Shown piece by piece: positions 63,931 to 64,000 of a DNA stretch of 64,000 bases (position 1 is the stretch's first letter; the number at the start of each line of letters is the position of its first letter). The translations under genes were made by a program, and so were the position numbers. The notes below the pieces were generated by a model, which saw nothing but the letters and a program-made list of their open reading frames with translations, did not search any database and was not told the origin of the DNA. Source of the DNA: Anisakis pegreffii (lineage: Eukaryota; Nematoda; Chromadorea; Rhabditida; Anisakidae); assembly GCA_035041965.1 (NCBI GenBank), contig JAPYMA010002035.1, positions 50,683 to 114,682 on the forward strand, read 5' to 3'.

Positions 63931-64000
63931 GTGAGTTTCAGTTTTTATCATTCATCATCAAATAAACCCATTATTCTATCACTCTAAATATCGCTCGTTG

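Overview
This is eukaryotic nuclear DNA. The coding signal is broken into short exons with GT/AG introns, intergenic DNA is AT-rich, and (TA)n, (AAT)n and MITE-like repeats are scattered through it. Gene content and style point to a nematode: small secreted proteins of no recognised family, a single-tailed Cbl, a G-alpha outside the vertebrate classes, and good 3' splice acceptors 0-37 nt in front of several start codons, as expected if mRNAs receive a trans-spliced leader. The longer introns and wide gene spacing look more like a parasitic nematode than Caenorhabditis. The species cannot be named. I read exon structures by eye and checked reading phase across every junction; where phase did not close I say so.

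Layout. 0.3-13 kb is a cluster of EndoU (poly(U)-type endoribonuclease) copies. One is intact with the H/H/K triad (3.6-5.8 kb). One has intact splicing but both catalytic histidines are asparagine (0.6-3.3 kb). One is a decayed duplicate (9.8-12.8 kb) carrying a hAT-type element with an 8-bp target duplication. 15.5-17.2 kb is a BPNT1-type bisphosphate nucleotidase (+). 19.2-20.7 kb (+) and 25.7-26.7 kb (-) hold two paralogous secreted helical proteins of no recognised family, in tail-to-tail orientation. Between them, on minus, is a seven-exon calcineurin-like phosphoesterase (21.1-24.9 kb). 27.9-29.3 kb (-) is a p24/TMED cargo receptor. 31.9-37.7 kb (-) is a PLA2G6-type ankyrin/patatin phospholipase. 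39.0-40.9 kb (-) is a TATDN3-type TatD nuclease. 43.4-46.3 kb (+) is Cbl (sli-1 type). 48.2-52.1 kb (-) is a G-protein alpha subunit. 57.3-59.8 kb holds convincing but unrecognised exons on both strands. From 60.4 kb to the end (+) is the N-terminal half of a K-Cl cotransporter.

The genes are mostly independent housekeeping, trafficking and signalling loci on both strands, with no operon-like spacing. The parts most worth attention are the EndoU cluster with its apparent pseudoenzyme, the paired secreted-protein family, and several small inverted-repeat elements sitting in introns or beside genes.
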